This document shows positions 30,404 through 42,499 of a stretch of 64,000 nucleotides of DNA, piece by piece. This DNA comes from Methanobacterium sp. PtaB.Bin024. GTDB taxonomy: Archaea; Methanobacteriota; Methanobacteria; Methanobacteriales; Methanobacteriaceae. Under the pieces are notes generated by a model that was given only the letters and a program-made list of their open reading frames with translations, was not told where the DNA came from and ran no database searches. The stretch lies in the NCBI GenBank assembly GCA_002067065.1, contig MVPY01000101.1, forward strand, positions 13,777-77,776. The letters are read 5' to 3'. Made by a program: the position numbers and the translations under genes. How positions within the stretch are numbered: position 1 is the first letter of the stretch; the number at the start of each line of letters is the position of its first letter.

Positions 30404-31753
30404 TTAAAACCATTTTTTAGATTCATCTAAAACCTTTTCCACGATCTTTACAGAAGATCCCAGATAGGTATGTGGATCCATAATCTTCTCAACCTCTTCA
30501 GGGGTTAAATAATCCTTTATCTCCTCCTGTTGAAGTATAACATCTTTTAAACCAATTCCTGATTTATTGGCTTCCAGAGCACACTTTCGGACCATGGCAT
30601 AAGCTGTCTGCCTTCCCATACCCCTCCGAGTGAGTTCGGCCATGAAACGTTCGGCCATGATAAGTCCACCTGTTAAATTAAGGTCCTTTTCAATGTTTTC
30701 AGGGTAGAAAACCAGTTTTTCCATTAATTTGATGGTCAAGTTTAAGATGTAATCTGTGAGGATGGATGCCTCAGGGAGCATGATCCTCTCAGAGGAGGAG
30801 TTAGTCAGGTCTCTTTCATGCCATAGGGCATTATTCTGGAGAGCCGGTGAAGGATATGCCTTTATAATTCTGGAAACACCACAGATTCTTTCAGCAGTGA
30901 TAGGATTCATTTTATGGGGCATGGTACTGGATCCCACCTGTTTTTCCGGGTCAAAACTTTCACCTAATTCTTTGATCTCTGTACGTTGCAGGTTACGGAT
31001 TTCCAGAGCTATTTTATCCAAAGTACTTGCAAGGTTAGCTAGGCACATAATGTATTCTGCATGGTTATCCCTCTGCACCACCTGGTTAGATATCAGTACT
31101 GGAGGAAGTCCCAGTATTTCAGAAACCTTAAGATGAACATCCAGTCCATCTTCACCTAGGGCAGCGGTGGTACCAACTGCTCCGGTCATCATTCCAACGC
31201 ATAACCTTCCTTTGCATGATTCTAACCGATCATATTGACGGTGGAGTTCATCAGCCCATAAGGCGAATTTCATCCCATAAGTAGTGGGGAGGGCGTGCTG
31301 GCCATGGGTTCTGCCAATGCAAACTGTTTTCTTATTTTCATCTGCCAGTTTGAGGATGATCCTGGCCAGGTGTTCTGCCTTCTTTTGGATAATTTCAATG
31401 GAGTCCTTGAGAAGCATAGACTGGGAACTGTCAATGATGTCGTTGGAGGTGGCACCAAAGTGCACGTATTCTCCAGCATCTCCATCACACACTTCAGCTA
31501 ATGCTTTAACCATTGAGGCAATGTCATGGTTGGTTTCCCGTTCGATTTCATCCACTCTTTCCTTAGTAACGTATTGGGTGTTCGCTTTTTTTCTAATTTC
31601 AATTGCAGCTTCTTCAGGAATTAATTTAAGCTGGGCTTCTGCTTCTGCCAGGGCAGCTTCAACTTCCAGCATTTTTTGAAGTTTATGTTCTGATTCCCAG
31701 ATTTTTTTCATCTCAGGGGTTCCGTAACGAAATTCTATAGGGTGAATAGCCAT
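30404..31753 (-). CDS. purB: Adenylosuccinate lyase
   Basis: This 449-aa fumarase-superfamily enzyme acts twice in purine synthesis: it cleaves SAICAR to AICAR and adenylosuccinate to AMP. The signature GSSTMPHKMNPITAE is present, along with the HFGATSNDIIDS and GRTHGQHALPTTYG blocks. AAGGAG seven bases before the ATG at 31753 is preferred over the adjoining in-frame TTG. The Sec61-beta gene lies just upstream on the same strand. Confidence 0.95.
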   Translation of the reverse strand: MAIHPIEFRYGTPEMKKIWESEHKLQKMLEVEAALAEAEAQLKLIPEEAAIEIRKKANTQYVTKERVDEIERETNHDIASMVKALAEVCDGDAGEYVHFGATSNDIIDSSQSMLLKDSIEIIQKKAEHLARIILKLADENKKTVCIGRTHGQHALPTTYGMKFALWADELHRQYDRLESCKGRLCVGMMTGAVGTTAALGEDGLDVHLKVSEILGLPPVLISNQVVQRDNHAEYIMCLANLASTLDKIALEIRNLQRTEIKELGESFDPEKQVGSSTMPHKMNPITAERICGVSRIIKAYPSPALQNNALWHERDLTNSSSERIMLPEASILTDYILNLTIKLMEKLVFYPENIEKDLNLTGGLIMAERFMAELTRRGMGRQTAYAMVRKCALEANKSGIGLKDVILQQEEIKDYLTPEEVEKIMDPHTYLGSSVKIVEKVLDESKKWF

Positions 31754-31871
31754 GTTCAAACTCCTTAATATTCAAATTAGATTATAAAAAACTTCTAAAG
31801 ATCAAAATATATGGAATTTTATCCTCCTTGAGGTTTAAAAACCTTGAGGGTTTTAAAAAAAGTAATAGGGT

Positions 31872-32033
31872 TCAGGAATAAGAAAACCTGAGGGCGATGC
31901 AGAAAACAGCTAGAACAACTGTCATAATTATAACTTGTTCCGGGCTGAGTTTGGGGCCTTTGGTTTCCTCTTCAAAGTATCTGACCAGACCCGCCCCACT
32001 TGGTGGGAGGTATTTCTTTTCTTTTTTTGCCAA
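31872..32033 (-). CDS. secG: Preprotein translocase Sec61-beta subunit
   Basis: This is a 53-aa tail-anchored protein starting at TTG with GGTGAT four bases upstream. The sequence MAKKEKKYLPPSGAGLVRYF, then EEETKGPKLSPEQVIIM and a single C-terminal membrane helix is the archaeal Sec61-beta pattern (PPSxAGLxRYFxEExxGxKxxP). It is the small accessory subunit of the SecYEG/Sec61 channel. Confidence 0.93.
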   Translation of the reverse strand: MAKKEKKYLPPSGAGLVRYFEEETKGPKLSPEQVIIMTVVLAVFCIALRFSYS

Positions 32034-32371
32034 TTAAATCACCGTAAATTAATTTATTAAACAATTTTATCAAGTTTTAGTATAAATTTCAATTTCAGTG
32101 TCATGAAATATTAATTCATATCTATGTTACATTCTCCCGCCTTATATTTGTAATGGTGATGGTATATCCTTATTTAATTTTCTTGGGAAGTGAATTGGAT
32201 TTAGTTAAAAAAGTATAAATTCTCTCCCTGACAATAACAAATTAGTGGTGATTAAGTCGTGTTCGTATTATATGGGGTTTGAATAAGATTCAAGTTCATT
32301 TTAGGGATGTAATGGCTTGAAAAGTACAAGAGATTAATTATTTTCAGGATAAAAGGGATAAGTGAATTATC
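32034..32371. other. Divergent intergenic region, Sec61-beta / polC
   Basis: 338 AT-rich bp. TATA-like sequences occur near 32208-32218 (AAGTATAAAT) and 32259-32268 (GTATTATATG), both facing polC. No open frame with a ribosome-binding site is seen. Confidence 0.35.
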
Positions 32372-35701
<3,330 letters not shown>

Positions 35702-35707
35702 AAATAT

Positions 35708-35774
35708 TGTTCTGATAATAATGGTGGTATCATAAAAACAGTTAGCAATCTAAACACTTTTGTTTATCAGAACA
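35708..35774. repeat. Perfect 11-bp inverted repeat between polC and nrdD
   Basis: TGTTCTGATAA (35708-35718) and its exact reverse complement TTATCAGAACA (35764-35774) are separated by 45 bp. The right arm lies about 20 bp upstream of the nrdD TATA box. It could be paired operator half-sites or a long hairpin at the end of the polC transcript. Confidence 0.6.
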
Positions 35775-35793
35775 GTATGGATAATCGAAACAA

Positions 35794-35802
35794 TTTTATA
35801 AC
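35794..35802 (+). promoter_or_regulatory. Probable TATA box of nrdD
   Basis: TTTTATAAC lies about 90 bp before the nrdD ATG, giving a leader of about 65 nt that ends in GGAGG. Confidence 0.4.
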
Positions 35803-35890
35803 ATACAAATAGAAATAAAAAGTAGGTTAAAAACCGGGGGTAATTATTATTACTTCTATATTAATTTTTAACGTGGAGGATGTGTAAAGA

Positions 35891-38197
35891 ATGAAGGATG
35901 CACGTATTATTGCTGCGATACCAACCAAAGCGGAAAACTGTGTTTTAAAAAACAACGGGATATTTGAGAAGTTCAGCCATGAAAAGATACTGAAATCCTG
36001 TCTTATGGCAGGCGCTCCCCTCTGGGCAGCGGAGAAAATATCATCTCAGGCTGCAACTGCTGCCTATGATGGTGTAACCACTAAGGAAATCAAAATGTGG
36101 GTTTACGATTCCTTGAAGCGCGTTGATGCTGAGATGGCGGACAAGTACCTGAGAACTAACCAATTGCGGGTTCGCACATCCAGGGATACAATAGAAACTT
36201 TTGACAAGGCCAAAATTGAGAAAACATTGGTTGTAGAGACGGGTGCCAGCCCTGAACTGGCCGATCAGATAGCCACAGAAGTATGGAAGGAAGTCAGAAA
36301 GTTGGATGTGGAATACCTCACCGCACCTATGCTCAGGGAAATGGTAAACACCAAACTGGTAGAACATGGCCTGGAAACATACAGACGCCGATACACCAGG
36401 CTAGGGATACCTGTATTTAACATCACCAATCTCATTGAGAATGGTAGCCGGGACAATGCTAACATGATACACAACCCGGAAACCGTGCACAAATATGTGG
36501 CTGATGAAGCGCTTAAACAGTACGCCCTCCTTCATATATTGCCTAATGAACTTGCTGACGCCCATATGGGTGGAGACATACATATACATGACCTTGAATT
36601 CTTTGCAGGACGTCCCCTCAACTGTCTGCAGCATGATTTACGATTATTCATTAAACATGGGTTGAAGGTGGATGGGACTGGGGACCACACCAGTGTGGCT
36701 GGACCACCCAACCATATTGAAACCTTGATGAACCATACGGGTGAGATAATGCTGGCTGCCCAGCAGAACATGAGTGGCGGTCAAGCAATGTGTCTATGGA
36801 ATGTTTTCGTGGCCCCATTTGCTGCTGGACTACCCTATGATAAGGTTAAACAGTCTGTGCAGATGTTAATCTACAACCTGAACATGGCTTACGCTGCCAG
36901 GGGTAGCCAGGTTCCCTTCACATCTATAAACATGGAATTCACTGTTCCAGAATTCCTGCAAGATGAACCTGCCTACGGACCCAAAGGTAAGTTGATGGGA
37001 GTATACGGGGACTTTGAAGATGAAACCCGTGCTTTACAACGTGCTTTCACAGAAATACTATTAGGGGGGGATGCTGATGGTAAACCACACCTCTTCCCCA
37101 ACACCATCTATGTTCTCAGGGATGAAGTGCTCAAGGATGAGTTCGCTGAAGACCTGAGTTTGGTGCATGAATTATCAGCCAAGTACGGAAGTGCCTACTT
37201 CATCAACATGTTACCTAAATATAGGGGTAATCTGGCCAACTACATGGGATGCCGTACCAGTTTAAGTGATAACTGGACTGGGGACTGGGAGCAGGACTGT
37301 CTTAGAACAGGTAACCTGGCTTATGTTACCCTTAACCTGCCTAGAATTGCTTACCAATCCCGTGATGAAGATGAAATCTTTGAATATGTGGACAGTCATC
37401 TGCAACTGGCAGAACAGGTTCTCTTATTACGCCGGGAGCAGGCCATGAATTGTCTGAATGACTACAATCTCCTTCCATTCTTAACCCAGGAAACAGATGG
37501 AGGCCGTTACTATCATGTGGAAAATTCTACCCTTTCATTTGGTTTCGTAGGTCTCAATGAAATGCTTCTATCTCACTGTGGTGCAGGTATAGATGATAAA
37601 GACGCTAGAAAACTGGGAATAAAGGTTATAGAATATATGAACCAGCGTGCTACTGAGTTGAAGAATGATACAGGCTACAGATGGACGGTACTGCAAACAC
37701 CAGCAGAATCCACAGCTTACAGATTCGCCACCCTGGACAGGGAGAAATTCCAGAATGATGTAATAACCCAGGGAGACCAACAGGCATCATATTACACCAA
37801 CAGTAGCCATGTGCCAGTTAACTCTGATGTGAATTTAGCTGAAAAAATCCGTATAGAAAGTAAATTCCACCCATTAACTCAGGGAGGTCACATATTCCAT
37901 GCCTTCATGGGAGAAGCACACAGCGACCCACAATCACTTATGAGCCTCACAGACAAAATAGCCAGAAAATCAGATATAGGCTTCTGGGCCTACAGTAGTG
38001 CCCTCAGTTTCTGCATAAAATGCAAAACCCTGATGAAAGGCCTACAAGACCAGTGTGCCACTTGTGGAGAAGAGACAGAAGTGGAATGGTACGACAGAAT
38101 CACAGGGTATGTGCAACAAGTCGGAAGATCCAAATCAGCCAGCGGAGGATGGAATCCTGGTAAAATGAAAGAGTTACAGGATAGGAGAAGATATTAA
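35891..38197 (+). CDS. nrdD: Anaerobic ribonucleoside-triphosphate reductase (class III)
   Basis: This 768-aa glycyl-radical enzyme makes deoxyribonucleotides anaerobically. An N-terminal ATP-cone (about residues 15-110) gives allosteric control. The catalytic barrel follows with the NMSGGQAMCLWN and NYMGCRTSLSDNW blocks. A zinc site CIKCKTLMKGLQDQCATC comes next, and the C-terminal loop RITGYVQQVG has Gly739 as the likely radical site. The activase NrdG is not adjacent. GGAGG lies upstream of the ATG. Confidence 0.94.
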   Translation: MKDARIIAAIPTKAENCVLKNNGIFEKFSHEKILKSCLMAGAPLWAAEKISSQAATAAYDGVTTKEIKMWVYDSLKRVDAEMADKYLRTNQLRVRTSRDTIETFDKAKIEKTLVVETGASPELADQIATEVWKEVRKLDVEYLTAPMLREMVNTKLVEHGLETYRRRYTRLGIPVFNITNLIENGSRDNANMIHNPETVHKYVADEALKQYALLHILPNELADAHMGGDIHIHDLEFFAGRPLNCLQHDLRLFIKHGLKVDGTGDHTSVAGPPNHIETLMNHTGEIMLAAQQNMSGGQAMCLWNVFVAPFAAGLPYDKVKQSVQMLIYNLNMAYAARGSQVPFTSINMEFTVPEFLQDEPAYGPKGKLMGVYGDFEDETRALQRAFTEILLGGDADGKPHLFPNTIYVLRDEVLKDEFAEDLSLVHELSAKYGSAYFINMLPKYRGNLANYMGCRTSLSDNWTGDWEQDCLRTGNLAYVTLNLPRIAYQSRDEDEIFEYVDSHLQLAEQVLLLRREQAMNCLNDYNLLPFLTQETDGGRYYHVENSTLSFGFVGLNEMLLSHCGAGIDDKDARKLGIKVIEYMNQRATELKNDTGYRWTVLQTPAESTAYRFATLDREKFQNDVITQGDQQASYYTNSSHVPVNSDVNLAEKIRIESKFHPLTQGGHIFHAFMGEAHSDPQSLMSLTDKIARKSDIGFWAYSSALSFCIKCKTLMKGLQDQCATCGEETEVEWYDRITGYVQQVGRSKSASGGWNPGKMKELQDRRRY

Positions 38198-38211
38198 TCT
38201 CCATCTTAATC

Positions 38212-38224
38212 TTTTTTTTATTTT
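38212..38224 (+). terminator. Oligo-T terminator after nrdD
   Basis: CTTTTTTTATTTT starts 14 bp after the nrdD stop. Confidence 0.5.
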
Positions 38225-38334
38225 AAATCTTATAAGTCTAACTTATTCTCACTATTAGTCTATTTATATTCTTTTTATATCTTTAGTTCATCTTACAACA
38301 ATTCAAATCACAAAAAAAATATTTAAAGGGCAAC

Positions 38335-38706
38335 TCACGTCACCCTATTCCCATTCTGGGCATTAATGTAGATGGGATCTTGATAGGACTTCTCAGGTGA
38401 GTAAACCACTACAGGCACTTCCCACACTGTAACACCCTTATAGGTGGTTAAAGTGGGAGTTTCCAGTTCAACACCCAGTCCAATGTACTGGCCGGCTAGT
38501 TCTTTGGCTTTCGCTGCAGTTATGGGGGTTGTATTAGTTGTATTGGTTTGGTTTTTGGTCTGATTATTGATAGTATTGTTTGTTTTTACAGAAGTGCTAT
38601 TGTTTGTGGTGTTGTTTGATGTTGCAGGTGTCAATAAAAACCATGCTCCAGCAGCTACAATAACCACAATTATGATTACAATAATTGCTATTAATCCCTT
38701 ATTCAA
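38335..38706 (-). CDS. Membrane-anchored PepSY-like protein
   Basis: This protein of about 123 aa has an N-terminal membrane anchor (LIAIIVIIIVVIVAAGAWFLL) and an Asn/Thr-rich linker with many N-x-T sequons, likely glycosylated. A C-terminal domain follows (AAKAKELAGQYIG...WEVPVVVYSPEKS...YINAQNGNRVT) that resembles a single PepSY-type module. An ATG at 38730 is in frame, but AGGAGGTGA lies inside its first codons and sits five bases before a TTG at 38706, so the TTG is the probable start. Function is unknown. Confidence 0.6.
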   Translation of the reverse strand: MNKGLIAIIVIIIVVIVAAGAWFLLTPATSNNTTNNSTSVKTNNTINNQTKNQTNTTNTTPITAAKAKELAGQYIGLGVELETPTLTTYKGVTVWEVPVVVYSPEKSYQDPIYINAQNGNRVT

Positions 38707-38910
38707 ATCTTTCACCTCCTCTATGGCCATTTATTTTCACAAATGCATATCATTTAACAAATTGTTTGGTGAAAATTGTCACAAATTTGAAACAAATTAG
38801 AATAATTGGGCAAAATAACCCCTCCGACAAATTATTAATAGGATAAATAACAAAAAATAGAGTACAAAAATGAATCTTAAAGGTCACTTACCACTTGGAG
38901 GGTGGTATTA

Positions 38911-40161
38911 ATGAATTCTAAAGCGTTTTACCAGTCCATAGATCAACTAGCCACGGATTTTGCATCCCAACAGATTGAAATCTTTCACTGGCTCCACCAG
39001 CACCCTGAACTAGCTTACCATGAGTTTGAAACCAGTCAATACATCAAGAACTACCTTGGAAAACTCCCTGAACTGGAAATCAGTTCTATTGCTAAAACTG
39101 GCGTTAAGGCTGTCCTTTACGGTGGAAAACCAGGCCCTACCATTGCAATACGGGCTGATATTGACGCCCTCCCAGTGAAGGAGGAAACAGAATTATCATA
39201 TGCTTCCAATGTTAAAACTGATTATGGTGGTCAGGAAACCTATGTGGGTCATATGTGTGGTCATGATGCCAGCACCACTGCTGCCCTGGGCACCGCCACC
39301 ATTTTAAGCCAGTTAAAGGAGGATCTACCTGGCAATGTAGTTTTCCTATTCCAACCAGCTGAAGAAGGCGCCCCTACAGGTATGGATGGAGGGGCCCTGC
39401 GTATGGTGAAGGAAGGTGCCTTCTTAGACCCTGATGTCCAGGTTATATTCGGTTTTCATGCTAATAGCACATGTTACCCTGGTCAGGTCATGATACGTGA
39501 GGGACCAACTCATGCCAGCCAGGACAGCATATTCATACGTATATGGGGAGAACAGGCCCATGGATCTCAACCTTGGAGTGGTAAAGATCCCATCGTTGCC
39601 GGAGCATCCCTTATAAACTCTTTACAGACTCTTATAAGTCGTGAGGTGGACTTGCAGAAGGGTGCGGCTGTCATCACAGTTGGATACTTCTGGAGTGGGA
39701 TAAAAGTGAATATCATCCCTGAGGGAGCGGAGATGGGACTCACAGTCCGTTCATTAGATGAAGATAATCGTGAAATTCTGATAAAACGTATAAAAGAGTT
39801 GGCTGAGCTTAAGGCGAAGATGCATGGCTGTCAGGCGGAGGTTATATTCGGTCAGCATTATCCCATGAATGTCAACCAGGAAGAACTCTATGAAACCATG
39901 TTACCCACAGTTGAAAGGGTGGCCCAGGCCAAAAACGTCCTTTATTATTTGTCATCTACTAAATCAGAGGATTTCTCTTACTTTTCACGTGAAATTCCTG
40001 GTCTTTACATGTATTATGGTGCTGCCCCCTGTGACCAACCATTATCTGAGGCCAAACCCACCCATCATCCTGAATTCATGGTGGATGAGAAGGCACTCAA
40101 GTTTACTACCATACTGGAGTGTAATCTGGTGCATGATTGGCTTCACAGTCACTCTAAATAA
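38911..40161 (+). CDS. M20 family amidohydrolase / aminoacylase
   Basis: This 416-aa metallopeptidase-type hydrolase has the M20D (hippurate/IAA-amino-acid hydrolase) pattern. Features are FHWLHQHPELAYHEFETS, the metal-binding HMCGHDASTTAAL, the Glu pair in PAEEGAPTG, the dimerisation-domain HGSQPWSGKDPI, and the C-terminal SEDFSYF. It likely hydrolyses an N-acyl amino acid or similar amide. GGAGGGTGG just before the ATG at 38911 is preferred over a GTG at 38902. Confidence 0.87.
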   Translation: MNSKAFYQSIDQLATDFASQQIEIFHWLHQHPELAYHEFETSQYIKNYLGKLPELEISSIAKTGVKAVLYGGKPGPTIAIRADIDALPVKEETELSYASNVKTDYGGQETYVGHMCGHDASTTAALGTATILSQLKEDLPGNVVFLFQPAEEGAPTGMDGGALRMVKEGAFLDPDVQVIFGFHANSTCYPGQVMIREGPTHASQDSIFIRIWGEQAHGSQPWSGKDPIVAGASLINSLQTLISREVDLQKGAAVITVGYFWSGIKVNIIPEGAEMGLTVRSLDEDNREILIKRIKELAELKAKMHGCQAEVIFGQHYPMNVNQEELYETMLPTVERVAQAKNVLYYLSSTKSEDFSYFSREIPGLYMYYGAAPCDQPLSEAKPTHHPEFMVDEKALKFTTILECNLVHDWLHSHSK

Positions 40162-40208
40162 CTCTCTAAACAATAAATTTAAAATAAATAACGATTTAAA
40201 CATTATCT

Positions 40209-40278
40209 CTCTATTTAAGGTAAGGTTAAGGGCTATTTTAATGTAATGTTCAACTTATTTTATTTTCCTTAAATAGAG
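40209..40278. repeat. Perfect 12-bp inverted repeat in intergenic region
   Basis: CTCTATTTAAGG (40209-40220) and its exact reverse complement CCTTAAATAGAG (40267-40278) flank 46 bp of AT-rich DNA. The element lies between the M20 gene and the PsbP-like gene, just before a possible TATA box (GGTTATATAC near 40290-40299). No target-site duplication is visible. Confidence 0.6.
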
Positions 40279-40388
40279 CTTTTATGGTAGGTTATATACT
40301 TTTCTAGATAATTTTTATGCTCTAAGTTTAAATATTCCCAAATTGAAAATTAATACTATTCAAATATAGAACTTAAGTTGGTGGTTAA

Positions 40389-40892
40389 ATGAAAAGGCTG
40401 ATCTACATTTTGGCAATACTTTCGTTAGTGGTCATGGCCTCTGGCTGTACCAGTAGTGATCAATGGGCGTCGAACAAAACCTATTCTGGTGATGGGATAA
40501 CCTTTACCTATCCTGGAACATGGAGTGTGAATGATTCTGAAGCTGTAAGTACTCAGTCAGGTTCAACTTCTATTGCAGCAGTTGGAAACGATGATGAAGG
40601 ATTTGCTATAGGAAGCATAGCTGTTTCAGGGCTCGACACAGAAACTGTTCAACAAGCAACGAATCAGATGGTAGAAGAATATCAATCACAAGGATACGGA
40701 ACAGCGAAAACAATTACTGTGGAAGGAGTCAATGCAAGTATGCTTACATCAGAAGAAGCAGACGCTTCAGGCCTATATAGTACAGTTGCTATCTGGGTGA
40801 AAGATGATAAAATGTACTATGCTGTTTATGCATCCAAAACTACCAGTACAGAAACCATGGAAAAGATACTTGGCACCATAGAAACTACTTAA
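40389..40892 (+). CDS. Lipoprotein with PsbP-like domain
   Basis: This 167-aa exported protein has an N-terminal signal peptide with a lipobox-like end (VVMASGC, Cys at 20). The domain after it (GITFTYPGTWSVNDSE...SIAVSGLDTETVQQATNQMV...TVEGVNASML...YYAVYASKTTSTETMEKILGTIE) resembles the PsbP/DUF1795-type fold found in many methanogen lipoproteins. Function is unknown. GGTGG precedes the ATG. Confidence 0.7.
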   Translation: MKRLIYILAILSLVVMASGCTSSDQWASNKTYSGDGITFTYPGTWSVNDSEAVSTQSGSTSIAAVGNDDEGFAIGSIAVSGLDTETVQQATNQMVEEYQSQGYGTAKTITVEGVNASMLTSEEADASGLYSTVAIWVKDDKMYYAVYASKTTSTETMEKILGTIETT

Positions 40893-40899
40893 AAAATCT

Positions 40900-40918
40900 A
40901 TTTTTTTCTTTTTTTTAT
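40900..40918 (+). terminator. Oligo-T terminator
   Basis: T7 and T8 runs follow within 10 bp of the PsbP-like gene stop, directly before the cytosine deaminase gene. Confidence 0.5.
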
Positions 40919-40930
40919 TATTTACCTATT

Positions 40931-41419
40931 TTGGCCATAAATGGAGGTTTTCGCATATCAGAAGACCATAAATTCATGATAGAGGCAATTAAGGAAGCTA
41001 AAAAAAGTTTAGATGAGGGTGGAATTCCCATAGGGGCAGTGCTTGTTGAAGATGGCGAAATTGTGGCACGAGGTCATAATCGTCTTATTCAAGATGATTC
41101 ATCTATTCTTCATGGAGAACTGAACTGCATACAAAACGCAGGACGCCTTAAAGGGGCAGACTACCAGAAATCCACGTTATACACTACTTTATCTCCATGT
41201 ACAATGTGTTCTGGGGCAGTTTTACTTTATAACATACCTCGTGTGGTTATAGGGGAAAATACTACTTTAAAAGGTCCTGAAAAACTCCTGAAAGATAAGG
41301 GAGTGGAAGTAGTAATCATGGGAATTGATGAATGCAGGGAAATTTTAGAAAAATATATTGAAGAAAACCCGGAAATCTGGGATGCTGAACTTGAAAGAGT
41401 GGGTTATTCCACAGGTTAA
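40931..41419 (+). CDS. Cytosine deaminase, yeast FCY1-like zinc deaminase
   Basis: This protein of up to 162 aa belongs to the CDA superfamily. The zinc and catalytic residues are in HGELNCIQNAGRL and SPCTMCSGAVL. The core (LYTTLSPCTMC, IPRVVIGEN, EKLLKDKGVEVV and the C-terminal ECREILEKYIEENPEIW) is closer to yeast cytosine deaminase than to tRNA adenosine deaminase TadA, so cytosine-to-uracil salvage is the best guess. The start is uncertain. The conventional in-frame start is TTG at 40931 with no ribosome-binding site. A GGAGG at 40943-40947 lies seven bases before an ATA codon at 40955, which matches the homologue N-terminus better. The first ATG (40976) would cut into helix 1. Confidence 0.8.
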   Translation: MAINGGFRISEDHKFMIEAIKEAKKSLDEGGIPIGAVLVEDGEIVARGHNRLIQDDSSILHGELNCIQNAGRLKGADYQKSTLYTTLSPCTMCSGAVLLYNIPRVVIGENTTLKGPEKLLKDKGVEVVIMGIDECREILEKYIEENPEIWDAELERVGYSTG

Positions 41420-41545
41420 TCTTTAGATAAGTTTTACAATTAATTTGTCATCATTCAATCCATCATTTAATTAATTCTCCATCAAGCATAATACATTTAT
41501 ATATCTTATGATTAATTAGTTAATAAAAAACTATGAGGATTTTCT

Positions 41546-42418
41546 ATGGATATTGGAGATTATTATTCTAGGTCTTTTAATGGATTCACAAAGAATCCTA
41601 AGCTTGCACTTCCAACACTTTTAGGATATTTGGTGATATACGGAATCAGCATGGTAATAATGGTAATATTTATATTTGGAACATTAGGCACGGATTTCCT
41701 GACTAATGTCACCACTGGCAATTTTAATCCTAACTCTGTAGATTTTGCAAATTTAATGCAGTCTTTTATAATTTTGTATGGGATAATAGCTATTGTTAGC
41801 TTTATTGTTTCCAGTTATATGAGTGCAGCAACAATTGGAATGTCAAAAAGCATAATAAATTGTGAAATGCCAGATTTGGGGGTTGGATTTAAAAATGGCA
41901 ATAAATATTTCCTGAAAATAATCGCAGTCTCAATAATAATAGGCTTTATTTTGATGTTATCCTTAATCTTTGGAATTGCAGGGTTCTTATTTGACCATGC
42001 ATATGGTTTATTCCCGGTTCTAACAATAATCGGGATTTTATTGGCTTTAATATTATGGATCATCACACTTCTCTTCATATTTACAAATCAGTCTATTGTG
42101 GTAGGTGAAGAATCGGTTTTTGGATCCTTAAAAGACAGTTATCAACTGTTTAGAGAAAACATATTTGATGTAATAGTAGTGCTTGTTATAAATTTCATAC
42201 TTATGGTATGTATTATTGCAGTTTTAACCTTTATCAATATGTTTTTAAGCATAATACCAATTTTAGGATCTATTCTGGCGCTCATACTGACAATTATTGT
42301 ATATTCAATAATTTTCCCATATTTTGCACTGGTTCTCACCCATCTGTACATGGATAAAAAAGAACTAATATCCTCAGATCCAGATTATGTTCCTTCAGAT
42401 CCAGAGTATGTTGAGTAA
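41546..42418 (+). CDS. Polytopic membrane protein of unknown function
   Basis: This 290-aa protein has about six hydrophobic segments. An N-terminal cytoplasmic stretch (DIGDYYSRSFNGFTKNPKLALP) precedes the first helix, and a short acidic tail with a repeated SDPDYVPSDPEYVE element ends it. The layout resembles DUF4013/GlpM-like archaeal membrane proteins. No catalytic motif is visible. GAGGAT precedes the ATG. Confidence 0.6.
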   Translation: MDIGDYYSRSFNGFTKNPKLALPTLLGYLVIYGISMVIMVIFIFGTLGTDFLTNVTTGNFNPNSVDFANLMQSFIILYGIIAIVSFIVSSYMSAATIGMSKSIINCEMPDLGVGFKNGNKYFLKIIAVSIIIGFILMLSLIFGIAGFLFDHAYGLFPVLTIIGILLALILWIITLLFIFTNQSIVVGEESVFGSLKDSYQLFRENIFDVIVVLVINFILMVCIIAVLTFINMFLSIIPILGSILALILTIIVYSIIFPYFALVLTHLYMDKKELISSDPDYVPSDPEYVE

Positions 42419-42428
42419 TTGGATAATA

Positions 42429-42483
42429 AAACCAGGGAGTAACCTGGTTTAAACACATGATTAACTCTCTTTTTTATTTTATT
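42429..42483. terminator. Hairpin plus oligo-T between convergent genes
   Basis: AAACCAGG/CCTGGTTT form a perfect 8-bp stem with a 6-nt loop (42429-42450), followed by a T-rich tract at 42466-42483. It lies between the membrane-protein gene and the convergent CGSC-pair operon. Confidence 0.6.
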
Positions 42484-42499
42484 TCCATTTTAAAAATCG

